The position numbers and the translations under genes were made by a program. The notes beneath the pieces are model-generated. The model saw only the letters and a list, made by a program, of their open reading frames with translations, did not search any database and was not told the origin of the DNA. DNA of 56,998 bases from Clostridiaceae bacterium DTU079 (lineage in GTDB: Bacteria; Bacillota; Clostridia; Acetivibrionales; Acetivibrionaceae), in the NCBI GenBank assembly GCA_001512505.1, contig LFSC01000012.1:59916-116913 (forward strand). Reading direction: 5' to 3'. Each line of letters starts with the position of its first letter. Positions within the stretch are counted from its first letter, which is position 1. This document shows, in pieces, positions 1-8,885 of this stretch.

Positions 1-795
1 GATCCGGAACTTGCCTATCAGGTAGGTACCGTCTTGGGAAAAGAATTATCTTCTTTGGGCTTCAACATGAACTTTGCACCGGTAGCCGATGTCAACACCA
101 ACCCCGAAAACCCTGTTATAGGCGACAGGTCTTACGGTTCCGATCCGAATAAGGTCGGTGCATTGATACAGGAAATATCCAAAGGTATGCAAGATCAAGG
201 GGTATGTTCAGTTATAAAGCATTTTCCCGGGCACGGCGACACATCCTTTGACTCGCACCACGATCAGGTTGTAATACACCATGATATAGAAAGACTCCGG
301 CAAATAGAACTGATCCCTTTTGAAAAAGGAATCCAATCCGGAGCTGATGGAGTCATGACAGCACATATTAAGCTTCCCAATGTTATCAGCGAAGACCTTC
401 CCGCCACTTTATCCGAGGAAATCCTTACAGACCTGTTGAGAAAAGAACTGGGCCATGAAAAGCTTATCATAACCGATGCCATGGATATGAAAGCCATCAG
501 TAAGTACTGGTCTTCTTCCGAAGCTGCCGTCATGGCCTTCAAGGCAGGAGCAGACATAATATTGATGCCGGCCTCACTGGACGAAGCATATAACGCTATA
601 TTGGAAGCCGTAAAAAACGGTGAAATAGCGGAAGAAAGATTGAACGAATCCTTGCAAAGAATCCTTACAGTTAAGCTTCAAAGAAATATATTAAACGGGC
701 ATAAAGCCCCTTTAGACCCGCAAACCGTGCTGGGAAATCAAGAGCATAAAGACATAATTGACAAAATCAACCAAAAGGCAGGATACAATGATTAA
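1..795 (+). CDS. nagZ: Beta-N-acetylhexosaminidase-like GH3 glycosidase, 3' part
   Basis: The reading frame is open from base 1, so the gene begins upstream of the window; 264 residues are visible. It contains the GH3 NagZ-type signature KHFPGHGDT followed by DSHHD (the general acid/base His region of this subfamily) and ITDAMDM, which holds the expected Asp nucleophile. NagZ-type enzymes remove N-acetylglucosamine from muropeptides, or act as lipoprotein or secreted glucosaminidases in Gram-positives. Which of these applies cannot be told without the N-terminus. The stop overlaps the stop of the convergent TPR gene by four bases. The GH3 family call is firm; the substrate is inferred. Confidence 0.88.
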   Translation, partial: DPELAYQVGTVLGKELSSLGFNMNFAPVADVNTNPENPVIGDRSYGSDPNKVGALIQEISKGMQDQGVCSVIKHFPGHGDTSFDSHHDQVVIHHDIERLRQIELIPFEKGIQSGADGVMTAHIKLPNVISEDLPATLSEEILTDLLRKELGHEKLIITDAMDMKAISKYWSSSEAAVMAFKAGADIILMPASLDEAYNAILEAVKNGEIAEERLNESLQRILTVKLQRNILNGHKAPLDPQTVLGNQEHKDIIDKINQKAGYND

Positions 796-1751
796 CCCAT
801 GTATCCAAAAACCTTCAAAGCTCTTTCGGTTTCCTCTCCAAGCCTTACTGCCTTCTTCTCCTTAAATTTAAGCAGCATATGGGCTATCACCTTGTCCATC
901 CATCCCAGCTTCATAAGTCTTTTGCAGCAGTCATAAACCGAAGGATCGAAAAACGAATTTTTATTGCTCCAGTAAATATACTGCCATAACAATTCTGTAG
1001 AAATATTTATATTGTATTTGTTGGCAGTTTCATAAACCCGAACCATTTTGCCTTTATCACCTTTTTTAAGAGCGGTGTTGAATATCATGCTGACATATTC
1101 ATTGCTGCATTTTGAATCGGGTATTGTTGAAAACTTCCTTGCTATATTTACATCATAATAAAGCTTATCTCCCAATTCCGCCAGTCTTTCAATAAGAGCC
1201 CATCTCAAGGTGTCATCCAAGCCATCCCAATAAACGCAGGTTTTAAATAGCTGGATTGTGAAAAAGCTCTTTTCTCCCGTTTTCAAATAATACATACATA
1301 AAATAAGCTTCAATACGATGTTGCTGGATTCCTTGTCCACCAGCTTTTTTATATAATAAATCGAATAATTCAGTAAAAGCATGGAAAACAGCCCGCCGCC
1401 TTGAGCTCTAAATATATCGCTTTCTCTGTAAAAGGAACTGACTCCTCGCACCAACTTGACTCTATATACATATTTATCTATAATATCCCGACGGTACTTG
1501 GTAAACAAATAGACAGCCTTCAAAAACTTTTTCTTAAATACATTTACCTCTATCAGACCTACTTTAGCAAGCACATAATCACTGTCTTTTGCCAAGGATT
1601 TATTAAAATATTCCTCAGCCTGCTTGTACTTTCCGGTCATTAAATAAAGCCTTCCAAGGCAATAATAGCCGTATGCCTTTTCAGGATGCTTCTTAACATA
1701 CTCCTCATATTTTAATATTCTGATATCAATTTTCTTTGTTTTATTTTTCAT
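792..1751 (-). CDS. TPR-repeat protein, third gene of stator-like operon
   Basis: A 319-residue cytoplasmic protein with no signal peptide or membrane segment. Residues about 25-60 form a clear tetratricopeptide unit (AYGYYCLGRLYLMTGKYKQA, then EEYFNKSLAKDS). The rest is helical with weaker repeats and many aromatic and Lys residues. It starts 11 bases after the stop of the MotB-like gene, with its own GGGGGAATTCTG ribosome site, so it is almost certainly cotranscribed and probably translationally coupled with the two stator-like genes. Its role is unknown; an adaptor or cytoplasmic effector for the stator is a reasonable inference from position. It ends in a four-base tail overlap with the convergent glycosidase. 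Confidence 0.8.
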   Translation of the reverse strand: MKNKTKKIDIRILKYEEYVKKHPEKAYGYYCLGRLYLMTGKYKQAEEYFNKSLAKDSDYVLAKVGLIEVNVFKKKFLKAVYLFTKYRRDIIDKYVYRVKLVRGVSSFYRESDIFRAQGGGLFSMLLLNYSIYYIKKLVDKESSNIVLKLILCMYYLKTGEKSFFTIQLFKTCVYWDGLDDTLRWALIERLAELGDKLYYDVNIARKFSTIPDSKCSNEYVSMIFNTALKKGDKGKMVRVYETANKYNINISTELLWQYIYWSNKNSFFDPSVYDCCKRLMKLGWMDKVIAHMLLKFKEKKAVRLGEETERALKVFGYMG

Positions 1752-1762
1752 CAGAATTCCCC

Positions 1763-2704
1763 CTACTCATTTAGCCTTTCATCTGTCTGGGAAAGATAAT
1801 CTCTAATGATGTTTTGAATGTTGGCATCCTTTATGGCAACGGTAATTTCAATTCTCCTGTTTTTCTGCCGTGCTTCTTCCGTGTTTCCGTAGGCAATGGG
1901 CCTGTATTCCGAAAAACCTACGGTTGCAAAATACTGTGCATACTTTCGTTCAAGCCCGGAATTGGATTGCATCAAATAGTTTACAACCGCTGCCGATCTT
2001 TTGGTGGACAATTCCCGGTTGTAATAAGGATCTCCGGTATCATCGGTATAACCTTCAATATTAATTGAGTCAATATAATCCCTTATGCTTTTATCATCAA
2101 GAATTCTCTCAAAAGCAACAGCAAACTGGTCTAAAAGCTTCTTTCCTTCAGCTTTTATATTATAGGAATTATGTGCAAATACCAAATTCTCGTTTATAAT
2201 TATGTTTGCATTCTCTCCGATAGTTACCAGTTCTTCTCCCCGGTCATTTTTCTTTCCTATTTCCTTTTCTATTGATTGCTTAACCTTTTCCAAAACATCA
2301 AGACGCAAAACTGCGATTTTCTCAAGCTTTTCCCTCAATTCAGCAAGCTCCTGATTGCTCATTGCAATTATTTCCTTCTGTTTGTCAATCTCCTCTCGGG
2401 ACAAGGTCAGTTCAATTCTTCCCCGTTCAACCTCCGCCCGGGTTTTCTCCAGCTCATTTTTCTTGAGCCTTAACTCATTTTCTGCATTACTCAATTCCAA
2501 GTGTGCTTCCTCAAGCATTTGCTGAGTATCGGCCAACTGCTTTTTCTTATATTCCAGATTACTTCCGGTAATAAGATTTTGAATATATGCTAAAAGCATA
2601 AGGAAAAACAGTACTAAAGCTATAGTAGACATTACATCCGTAAAAGAAGGCCAAAAATTCGGTGCTTCCTCAATGTTTTTAAAGTTTCTCCTTCTGATTT
2701 TCAT
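1763..2704 (-). CDS. MotB/ZorB-like stator subunit with OmpA peptidoglycan-binding domain
   Basis: A 313-residue protein with one N-terminal membrane helix (about residues 24-46). It is preceded by PSFTD, whose Asp23 is placed like the proton-carrying Asp of MotB and ZorB. A long extracytoplasmic coiled coil rich in Glu, Lys and Leu follows (about 50-155). The C-terminal OmpA/MotB domain holds INIEGYTDDTG, then NRELSTKRSAAVV, the peptidoglycan-contact region. The coiled-coil spacer is longer than in ordinary MotB. The start is supported by GGGAGTGAG upstream. It pairs with the MotA-like gene 79 bp upstream. No flagellar genes are nearby, so a non-flagellar stator (ZorB-like, TolR-like or gliding-like) is more likely than a motility motor. 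Confidence 0.85.
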   Translation of the reverse strand: MKIRRRNFKNIEEAPNFWPSFTDVMSTIALVLFFLMLLAYIQNLITGSNLEYKKKQLADTQQMLEEAHLELSNAENELRLKKNELEKTRAEVERGRIELTLSREEIDKQKEIIAMSNQELAELREKLEKIAVLRLDVLEKVKQSIEKEIGKKNDRGEELVTIGENANIIINENLVFAHNSYNIKAEGKKLLDQFAVAFERILDDKSIRDYIDSINIEGYTDDTGDPYYNRELSTKRSAAVVNYLMQSNSGLERKYAQYFATVGFSEYRPIAYGNTEEARQKNRRIEITVAIKDANIQNIIRDYLSQTDERLNE

Positions 2705-2783
2705 TCTATCTCACTCCCATCAATGCACAGCTGACATCCACTGAAGCATTATTTATAGAGCTTTCTTTTATACCGAATTATTT

Positions 2784-4253
2784 CTATTTTTTAAACAACC
2801 TCTTTACTTCATCAAGCTGCTTTTCCACCTGCGCTGCAGCCGTTTCATTGTATGCTATTACCTGATCGGGAAGTGCCATTATTGTCTTTGCCAAGATTTT
2901 CTCATTTTCTTTAAAATCATCCATAATATCAAAGACTTCCTTCAGCACCTCTTCCACGCTTTGAGCCAACTTGTTTGAAACCGTCTGAGAACTTTCATCA
3001 AGAGTTTTCGAGAATGCCTCGGCAGTTTTTTCACCTAATTTGTTTACCTCTTCACTCAATTTTGCCGCCAGAGCACTGAATTTCTCCTGATAATCCTTAA
3101 TTTCACCGGTCCTTGTGCTCAGGTCACTCTTTATTGCTTCACCCAATTCTTTAATTGATGAAACAGTGGTCTTAACCTCTTCAACTATGTTTCCGACATC
3201 CTGAACTACCTGCCGGTTATATGAGGTAATCTCCTCAGCTGCTCCCTTAATATCCTTTGAGAAGTTTTCAATAGCATTGTAATTTTCAACTATTATCTTA
3301 GAAGTATCGGAAAGCGCTTCAGTTACTTTTATGAAGCTAACGTCCATTTTCTCAATGTTATTTTTGAGATTATTGTTGAACTCGGTAAAGTCCTTAATGT
3401 TTTCACTGAAATTCTTTAAGGACTGGTCAAACTTTTCAACAGTGTTATCCAAAGCTTTTGATGTAATATTTACCTCCATAGCCACACCGGTTAATTTTTC
3501 TCCAAAGGTATCCACCGTCTGCTTAAGGGCACTTTCAATTTTCTCTCCGAACTCAACAAAGGTATCTCTTAAAATTTTATTCATGATGGTGTACTCAGTT
3601 TCCTTATCCTTTGCAATAACGAGAGCCACAGTATTATCAAGATATTCTTCAATGCGCACCATTAAATTTTCGCGGGCTTCCTCAGCACTAAATATAATCG
3701 TCACAAGAGAAAAAACTATGGAACATCCCAAACCGAAAAGACTGGTAGTGAAAGCAACCCCCATCCCGTAAACCGAAGGTATCAAATCATTAATAAAACT
3801 GCTTGAAAAAGTCGGGTCGGAAACGGCATCGGACTGCATAATTGTGTTAAACACTTCCACCAATTCACTAACTGCAAGGCTTAGTCCCAAAAATGTACCC
3901 AACAGTCCCAAACTGATTAATAATGAAACCGTATGTTTCACAAACTTTTCACAAACCAGTAAAATTCTTAACCGCGTATTGAAGCAGTTTTCAATTATAG
4001 CCTGGGTATTAACCTCATTATAGTTGCCCTTTGCTGCACTTTTGTAGCTTTCAACGATATTATTAAGTAAAGAAGTTTTAAACTTCTCAGCCTTATTGCT
4101 ACAGCTTTTTTCAAGATCATCCAATATTGCAATGTATCTTTTCCGTACTGTAAGATTGACAACAAAGGAAAACACAAAAATAGCAATAATAATACATATG
4201 ATTGCTATTCCGATCGGATCCATCTCCATCAGCAAATCAGTAAAAAAGCTCAT
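2784..4253 (-). CDS. MotA/TolQ/ExbB-family proton channel with long coiled-coil tail (ZorA-like)
   Basis: A 489-residue membrane protein. There is one N-terminal helix (about 12-34) and two more at about 106-128 (LISLGLLGTFLGLSLAV) and 163-190 (VYGMGVAFTTSLFGLGCSIV). These carry the GLLGTFLGL and A-TSL-G signatures of MotA/TolQ/ExbB channels. After residue 230 there is a cytoplasmic tail of about 250 residues predicted to be almost entirely coiled coil, as in ZorA of the Zorya defence system and unlike flagellar MotA. The start has AGGAG at good spacing. First gene of the operon with the MotB-like and TPR genes. Channel family is firm; biological role is open. Confidence 0.87.
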   Translation of the reverse strand: MSFFTDLLMEMDPIGIAIICIIIAIFVFSFVVNLTVRKRYIAILDDLEKSCSNKAEKFKTSLLNNIVESYKSAAKGNYNEVNTQAIIENCFNTRLRILLVCEKFVKHTVSLLISLGLLGTFLGLSLAVSELVEVFNTIMQSDAVSDPTFSSSFINDLIPSVYGMGVAFTTSLFGLGCSIVFSLVTIIFSAEEARENLMVRIEEYLDNTVALVIAKDKETEYTIMNKILRDTFVEFGEKIESALKQTVDTFGEKLTGVAMEVNITSKALDNTVEKFDQSLKNFSENIKDFTEFNNNLKNNIEKMDVSFIKVTEALSDTSKIIVENYNAIENFSKDIKGAAEEITSYNRQVVQDVGNIVEEVKTTVSSIKELGEAIKSDLSTRTGEIKDYQEKFSALAAKLSEEVNKLGEKTAEAFSKTLDESSQTVSNKLAQSVEEVLKEVFDIMDDFKENEKILAKTIMALPDQVIAYNETAAAQVEKQLDEVKRLFKK

Positions 4254-4438
4254 AACATCACTCCTGTATTAATTTCTAAACTACCTAAAACTACCTTTAC
4301 GACATGCATTTATAAGACAAAATTATAATATATTAATTATGTATACTAATAATAATATATCATATTATAAAGCATTTAAATAGATTATTTTAAACTGCTT
4401 TATATTGGCAATAACTTATGCTTATAACTGCTAATCAA

Positions 4439-5080
4439 CTATAGTTTTTGATTTTCAAATTTTTCCCTCAGCTCATCCAATACTTTTAGTTTATCGTCCG
4501 GAATCTCCTTTTCTCCTCCCAAGATTTTTGCCAATATCAAAGTTTTTGCCATGGTTTCCGCAGCTTCCATTTTATAAAATGCATCAAAGCAATCCCTTCC
4601 CACAGCAACAATTCCATGGTTGGCCAGAAGTATGACATCATAATCCACCAAACACTCTTCCATACCGCGATATATCTCATCAGTGGTTGGAGTACCGTAT
4701 TCGGAAACCGGAACCTTTCCGAAAAGCATGATCATCTCAGCATATCCCTTAGTCTCAATAGGTTTATTTGCCACAGCAAAGGCCGTAGCATAAGGTGGGT
4801 GCGCATGTACCACAGACCATATGTCTTCCCTTTTTCTATATGCAGCTATATGAAGCTTTATTTCTGAAGAAGGCTTGTACATCCCTTCCAAAACATTACC
4901 GTTCATGTCGGTCTTAACTATCATATCTTCATTTAAAAAACCTTTGCAGATTCTGCTAGGTGTTATATAAATACTGTTACCGTCCCGCATGGACACATTA
5001 CCTTCAAAAGCATTTGCCATAGATCGTTCATACATGAGCTTTGACACCCTCACAATCTGTTCCCTTATGGCCTTGGACAC
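4439..5080 (-). CDS. Class II aldolase/adducin family protein (fuculose-phosphate aldolase-like)
   Basis: A 213-residue protein of the zinc-dependent class II aldolase/epimerase family. The SSEIKLH segment carries the likely catalytic Glu. VVHAHPPYA and LANHGIVAVG supply the three His zinc ligands. Length matches L-fuculose-1-phosphate aldolase and related sugar-phosphate aldolases; L-ribulose-5-phosphate 4-epimerase and methylthioribulose dehydratase are less likely alternatives. The start is GTG with GGAGGG six bases upstream. It stands alone on the minus strand, with no sugar-utilisation genes next to it, so the substrate is undetermined. Confidence 0.85.
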   Translation of the reverse strand: MSKAIREQIVRVSKLMYERSMANAFEGNVSMRDGNSIYITPSRICKGFLNEDMIVKTDMNGNVLEGMYKPSSEIKLHIAAYRKREDIWSVVHAHPPYATAFAVANKPIETKGYAEMIMLFGKVPVSEYGTPTTDEIYRGMEECLVDYDVILLANHGIVAVGRDCFDAFYKMEAAETMAKTLILAKILGGEKEIPDDKLKVLDELREKFENQKL

Positions 5081-5313
5081 ATATATCCCTCCCTAATAAA
5101 ATAATCCTAATCGAATTTTAACATTATACCAAACTATATACAATCTATTTCCGTATAATATTCAATTATTATATTTAATTTAATATCCAAAATACAGGAT
5201 ATATACTTTCTCTTTAAATCCATTCTACCTATTTTAATTATCGGTTTATAATGCTTAGTATTATAGTCCAAGCTCATTTAATCATATAATTAAACAGTTA
5301 TCAGTCTATAATT

Positions 5314-6111
5314 ATGGTGATGTTATTGAAAAAAAAAGTCTTGCCGGTCTTAATAATATCGATATCTTTGTTCATCTTATATACAATATGGAGCAATATA
5401 TTGATTTTAGATGACTTTCATCCTTCCAATGATGGGTTATATGTAACCAGTGAAGGCATACAAGATGAGTTTACCGAGGGCAATATTCGGAAAGAAGGAT
5501 ATCATATATACATTAATTTAGATGAGCTAAGGCTATATCTATACAAAGACGGAATCCTGGTGAAAACCTACATGGTATCCGGCGGAAAACCCGAAACCCC
5601 CTCTCCGGAAGGAACATGGAAAATAATAAGCAAGTCTGACTGGGGTGGAAGCTTTGGAGGTTCATGGATGGGACTTAACGTACCTTGGGGTAAGTATGGC
5701 ATACACGGAACAAAATATCCTTGGTTTATAGGAAAGCAAAACGCTTCCCACGGCTGTATCAGAATGTACAATAAAAGTGCCAGGGAACTTTACAACACCG
5801 TTCCTTATGGCACTACCGTCACTATCGTTCAAAAGAACCGTCCCTTTAAGGTTTTAAAAAGCGGAGACGTGGGTTCAGATGTTCTTAAGGTCCAGAAGGC
5901 TTTGAAAAAACTAGGGTATTTTCATGACTGGCCCAGCGGAAAATTTGAAGATAACCTTAAAAGAAGTGTTATAAAATTTCAGAAAGCAAATAATTACAAA
6001 GTGACCGGAACGGTAAACAAACAGCTTTTTGATATTATTATGCAAAAGTACAAAGAAAAGCTTGAAGAAGAGCAAGATAAAAAAATCTTGACTTTCGGTC
6101 AATCGGTATGA
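5314..6111 (+). CDS. Membrane-anchored L,D-transpeptidase with peptidoglycan-binding domain
   Basis: A 265-residue protein. An N-terminal hydrophobic helix (about 8-30) acts as uncleaved anchor or signal. A YkuD catalytic domain follows (about 60-175) with His131 in YGIHGTKY, and His146 and Cys148 in SHGCIRM, the active-site motif of L,D-transpeptidases. A C-terminal PG_binding_1 domain (about 180-250, SGDVGSDVLKVQKALKKLG) completes it. The enzyme should make 3-3 peptidoglycan cross-links or act in spore wall maturation. The first ATG at 5314 has no ribosome site. GGTGA at 5316-5320 sits five bases before a TTG at 5326, which is an equally good start four codons later. Confidence 0.9.
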   Translation: MVMLLKKKVLPVLIISISLFILYTIWSNILILDDFHPSNDGLYVTSEGIQDEFTEGNIRKEGYHIYINLDELRLYLYKDGILVKTYMVSGGKPETPSPEGTWKIISKSDWGGSFGGSWMGLNVPWGKYGIHGTKYPWFIGKQNASHGCIRMYNKSARELYNTVPYGTTVTIVQKNRPFKVLKSGDVGSDVLKVQKALKKLGYFHDWPSGKFEDNLKRSVIKFQKANNYKVTGTVNKQLFDIIMQKYKEKLEEEQDKKILTFGQSV

Positions 6112-6159
6112 TATATAAGAATAGATGTTTTTATAAAAATCCATAAGGAGGGGTTTATA

Positions 6160-6822
6160 TTGGCACGTTACATAAACAGTATTGTACTTAACAAACCTGC
6201 TGACTTTGTAAATTATATCATCAATGATTTTATGGCGAAAGAAGGATTCAAATTTACGGCTTATAAAGGTGAAAACGTATGGAAACTTGGAAGTGGCGTT
6301 TTAACCAGTCCTCAATTTATTAAAACCAGTTATGTTAACGGAACCCTAACAATAGAAGCATGGTTGAAATTTGCTTGGCTTCCCGGCGTTTATTCCGGTG
6401 AGATGGGGCTTGACGGCTTTTTCGGAGCACTTGTTAAAGCTTCATTAAGAGAAAAAATAAATCACTTAATCGAACTGCTTAAACAGCCATTACCTAATGA
6501 GAGTGAGTACAGCCAACAATCAAATGTCTCACCGATATCCGGGTATCAGCCTAATCCCGTTCAAAATCAGCCAATACCGGTAAAAACCCATGATACCAGC
6601 AGCAATGCAAAATTCGGTTTAATATTCGGGTTATTATCATTGGCCGGATGGTTTATGGCCATATTAGGTGTTCTTTTTGGATCTCTGGCAATAATATACG
6701 GCAGCAAAGGACTCAATTCTTCAAAGAAGGGAATGGCAATTGCAGGCATGGTAATCGGAATTCTTATGCTTGTCCTTTCTGTAGCTGCCTGGATTATTAA
6801 CATTATTGCTCAAATATTATAA
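6160..6822 (+). CDS. Membrane protein with DUF4190-like C-terminal region
   Basis: A 220-residue protein starting at TTG, six bases after a strong AAGGAGGGG site. Residues 1-105 form a soluble domain resembling a small ligand-binding or START-like fold (not identified). A Gln/Pro/Ser-rich linker follows, then two hydrophobic segments (about 148-175 and 188-218) with GLIFGLLSLAGWFMAILGVL and the GMAIAGMVIGI pattern typical of DUF4190 proteins. It lies 48 bp after the L,D-transpeptidase on the same strand and could be cotranscribed. Function unknown; an envelope role is inferred from context. Confidence 0.75.
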   Translation: MARYINSIVLNKPADFVNYIINDFMAKEGFKFTAYKGENVWKLGSGVLTSPQFIKTSYVNGTLTIEAWLKFAWLPGVYSGEMGLDGFFGALVKASLREKINHLIELLKQPLPNESEYSQQSNVSPISGYQPNPVQNQPIPVKTHDTSSNAKFGLIFGLLSLAGWFMAILGVLFGSLAIIYGSKGLNSSKKGMAIAGMVIGILMLVLSVAAWIINIIAQIL

Positions 6823-6887
6823 AAAATTCCGTCACAACCGGCCTGATAAATTATAATCATTTTATTCTTCATCATATTGCTAAAGTA

Positions 6888-6925
6888 AAGGGACAGATAC
6901 TGCAAATCTGCAAATTCTGTCCCTT
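6888..6925. terminator. Hairpin between convergent genes
   Basis: A perfect 10-bp stem (AAGGGACAGA pairing with TCTGTCCCTT) with an 18-nt loop, placed between the ends of the DUF4190-like gene and the PA14 RsgI gene. There is no long T run on either strand. It may be a bidirectional terminator or mRNA 3'-end stabiliser. Confidence 0.55.
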
Positions 6926-6941
6926 AATTAATTAACATTAA

Positions 6942-8885
6942 TTAATATGTAAACAGATATTTCGAAGGTACAACCTGTTTTTCCTGTCTTTTGCTTGACC
7001 ACAAAAGCTTCAGAGATGCCGGTCCGCCATAGTTAAAATACTCAATCTTAATATCATACTGCTTTCCTTCCTTGAATTCAAACTTTCCTGTCGTTTCAAC
7101 CTTGTCCTCCTGCTTATTCCAGTTGTCAATTATAAGGACATTGTCTACCCATACCCTGACTCCGTCATCGGAAACCGTATGGAAGGTATATTCCTCTGTA
7201 TATTTTGATTGTATTTTACCGGTCCACCTTACAGAAAATCTTCCCTCTTTTATGTCTGAGACGGGGTAGTTTCTCTGCCAATCAAAATCAATTACTTTGT
7301 CCGTCCTTTCGAGCCTCAAATCCTTCAATTCTCTATCCCCAAAATACTCCGCTTTCAAACCGTTATCCGGTTGTGGAGGCAAAGGCTCGTCAGAAGGGTA
7401 TAATTGACTTGTAGGTATTACTTCCTTCTCCTGGCTAAGACTCGACCACATAAGCTTTGCCGATGCGCCCCTTCTATGGTCATAATACTCCATTTTAATG
7501 TCATACTTTTTACCCGCTTCAAGGTCAATCTTTGCGCTGTATTCAGTAGCTGACTGGCTTTGCCATTTATCAATCAAAAGAGTACCGTTTACCCATAGTC
7601 TCACTCCGTCATCGGTACAAGTGTAGAAAGTGTATGTTTCCGAATATAACGGCTCAACCTTGCCTGTCCACCTTATAGAATAAGAATCCTCATTAATTGA
7701 ATCTGCCGGGGAACCCTCACCCCAATCAAAATCAATAACAGGATCAACCCTGGTAAATTTAAACAAGGTTAAATCCATATTGTCATAGTATTCTCCCCTA
7801 AGTCCGGTGCCATTTCCTTTTTTCGCGGAAGTAGGTCTCGGTGCCGGTGTTTGGGAAGGCGCTATTGCCGCTTTGCCTGTTGCTTCCGTTTTTGACGTTA
7901 CCACCGGATTTTGTGAAACGGCCTTAGTGGGCTGTAGCACAACATCTGATGTTATTGACGGCCCGGTGGAATCTGTTACGCTAGGTGTTGATAAGGGTTC
8001 TTGCATTTCCGCAGACTTTTCCGTTGACTCCGGTGTCGGTATCAATGTTGGTTCCGATGTTGATATATGTTGCAAATCGGGTGTTGCGGACACCTTGATT
8101 GAAGAATTCCCTAATTCGCTAAAATCAATCTTATACTTTTCCAAAATATCAGCAAGCCTATCCGATTTCAGTTCTTCCAGTGACAAATTCAGGCCCATTT
8201 CCTTTGCCTTCTCGTAAATCAGGCATCTACCCATGGAAATATTGTTGTTCTTCGATGCTTCCATGAATTTGGACGTAACCCGCACTGCTTCGGATTGAAT
8301 CTTCCCATTATAAGCCTTGTCTATATCCTTTTCAATTTCATATAGCAGATCATCAATTCCTTTCTCGCTCAACGGTTTATCCTTGCTTTTACCGTTATAA
8401 TTCCCATTTATGGAGCCACAAATTAAAATATGATTTGCCTGACCGTCAACAATAATACCTCTTTCCATTGATATATCAATTAATGATAAAATCGCTTCTT
8501 TCAAAGTCTTGCCTTCAAAATCCAAATCCTTTATTATATTCCTCGCATCATCATTTATAGGTTTTACTGCCTCTACTTTTCCGTTACCGTTAATTAAAAA
8601 CCGAAGACTGGGATTAATGTCTACATCAACATATGCATAAATACCCTTTTGCTGACTGAAAGTAAAATACGAAAAAACCATTATAAATACAGCCGCCATA
8701 CTTGCCAAAATTCCAATATAATAATTTAGTTTTCTACTGCCGGAGGTCAGGTCTTCATCTTGAACAAGTATCTTCTGCCCCAAATGCATATTGTCTTCTC
8801 TTTTCACTTTTTTAAAGACGCATTCATCGGTCATTACAATGGCTTCATTTCCATCTATTTTAATAATTGTCCCGATATTATTCAT
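6942..8885 (-). CDS. rsgI: RsgI-type anti-sigma-I factor with tandem PA14 domains
   Basis: A 647-residue transmembrane anti-sigma factor. Residues 1-52 are the RsgI N-terminal sigma-binding domain; 55-77 is the membrane helix. The extracytoplasmic RsgI core follows with YAYVDVDINPS, where Asn91-Pro92 is the motif reported as the autoproteolysis site of RsgI proteins. After a Pro/Thr/Ser linker (about 275-355) come two PA14 domains (about 361-503 and 509-647), each with a TFxTxxDDGVRxWV core. C. thermocellum RsgI3 has the same plan; PA14 domains there are thought to bind extracellular polysaccharide and release SigI to induce cellulosome genes. The start overlaps the sigI stop by eight bases (ATGAATAA), implying coupled translation. 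Confidence 0.93.
   Translation of the reverse strand: MNNIGTIIKIDGNEAIVMTDECVFKKVKREDNMHLGQKILVQDEDLTSGSRKLNYYIGILASMAAVFIMVFSYFTFSQQKGIYAYVDVDINPSLRFLINGNGKVEAVKPINDDARNIIKDLDFEGKTLKEAILSLIDISMERGIIVDGQANHILICGSINGNYNGKSKDKPLSEKGIDDLLYEIEKDIDKAYNGKIQSEAVRVTSKFMEASKNNNISMGRCLIYEKAKEMGLNLSLEELKSDRLADILEKYKIDFSELGNSSIKVSATPDLQHISTSEPTLIPTPESTEKSAEMQEPLSTPSVTDSTGPSITSDVVLQPTKAVSQNPVVTSKTEATGKAAIAPSQTPAPRPTSAKKGNGTGLRGEYYDNMDLTLFKFTRVDPVIDFDWGEGSPADSINEDSYSIRWTGKVEPLYSETYTFYTCTDDGVRLWVNGTLLIDKWQSQSATEYSAKIDLEAGKKYDIKMEYYDHRRGASAKLMWSSLSQEKEVIPTSQLYPSDEPLPPQPDNGLKAEYFGDRELKDLRLERTDKVIDFDWQRNYPVSDIKEGRFSVRWTGKIQSKYTEEYTFHTVSDDGVRVWVDNVLIIDNWNKQEDKVETTGKFEFKEGKQYDIKIEYFNYGGPASLKLLWSSKRQEKQVVPSKYLFTY

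Noticed and set aside
792..4253. The MotA/MotB-like operon as flagellar motor genes
   Set aside because: The long coiled-coil tail, long MotB spacer, TPR partner and lack of any flagellar or chemotaxis gene argue against it.
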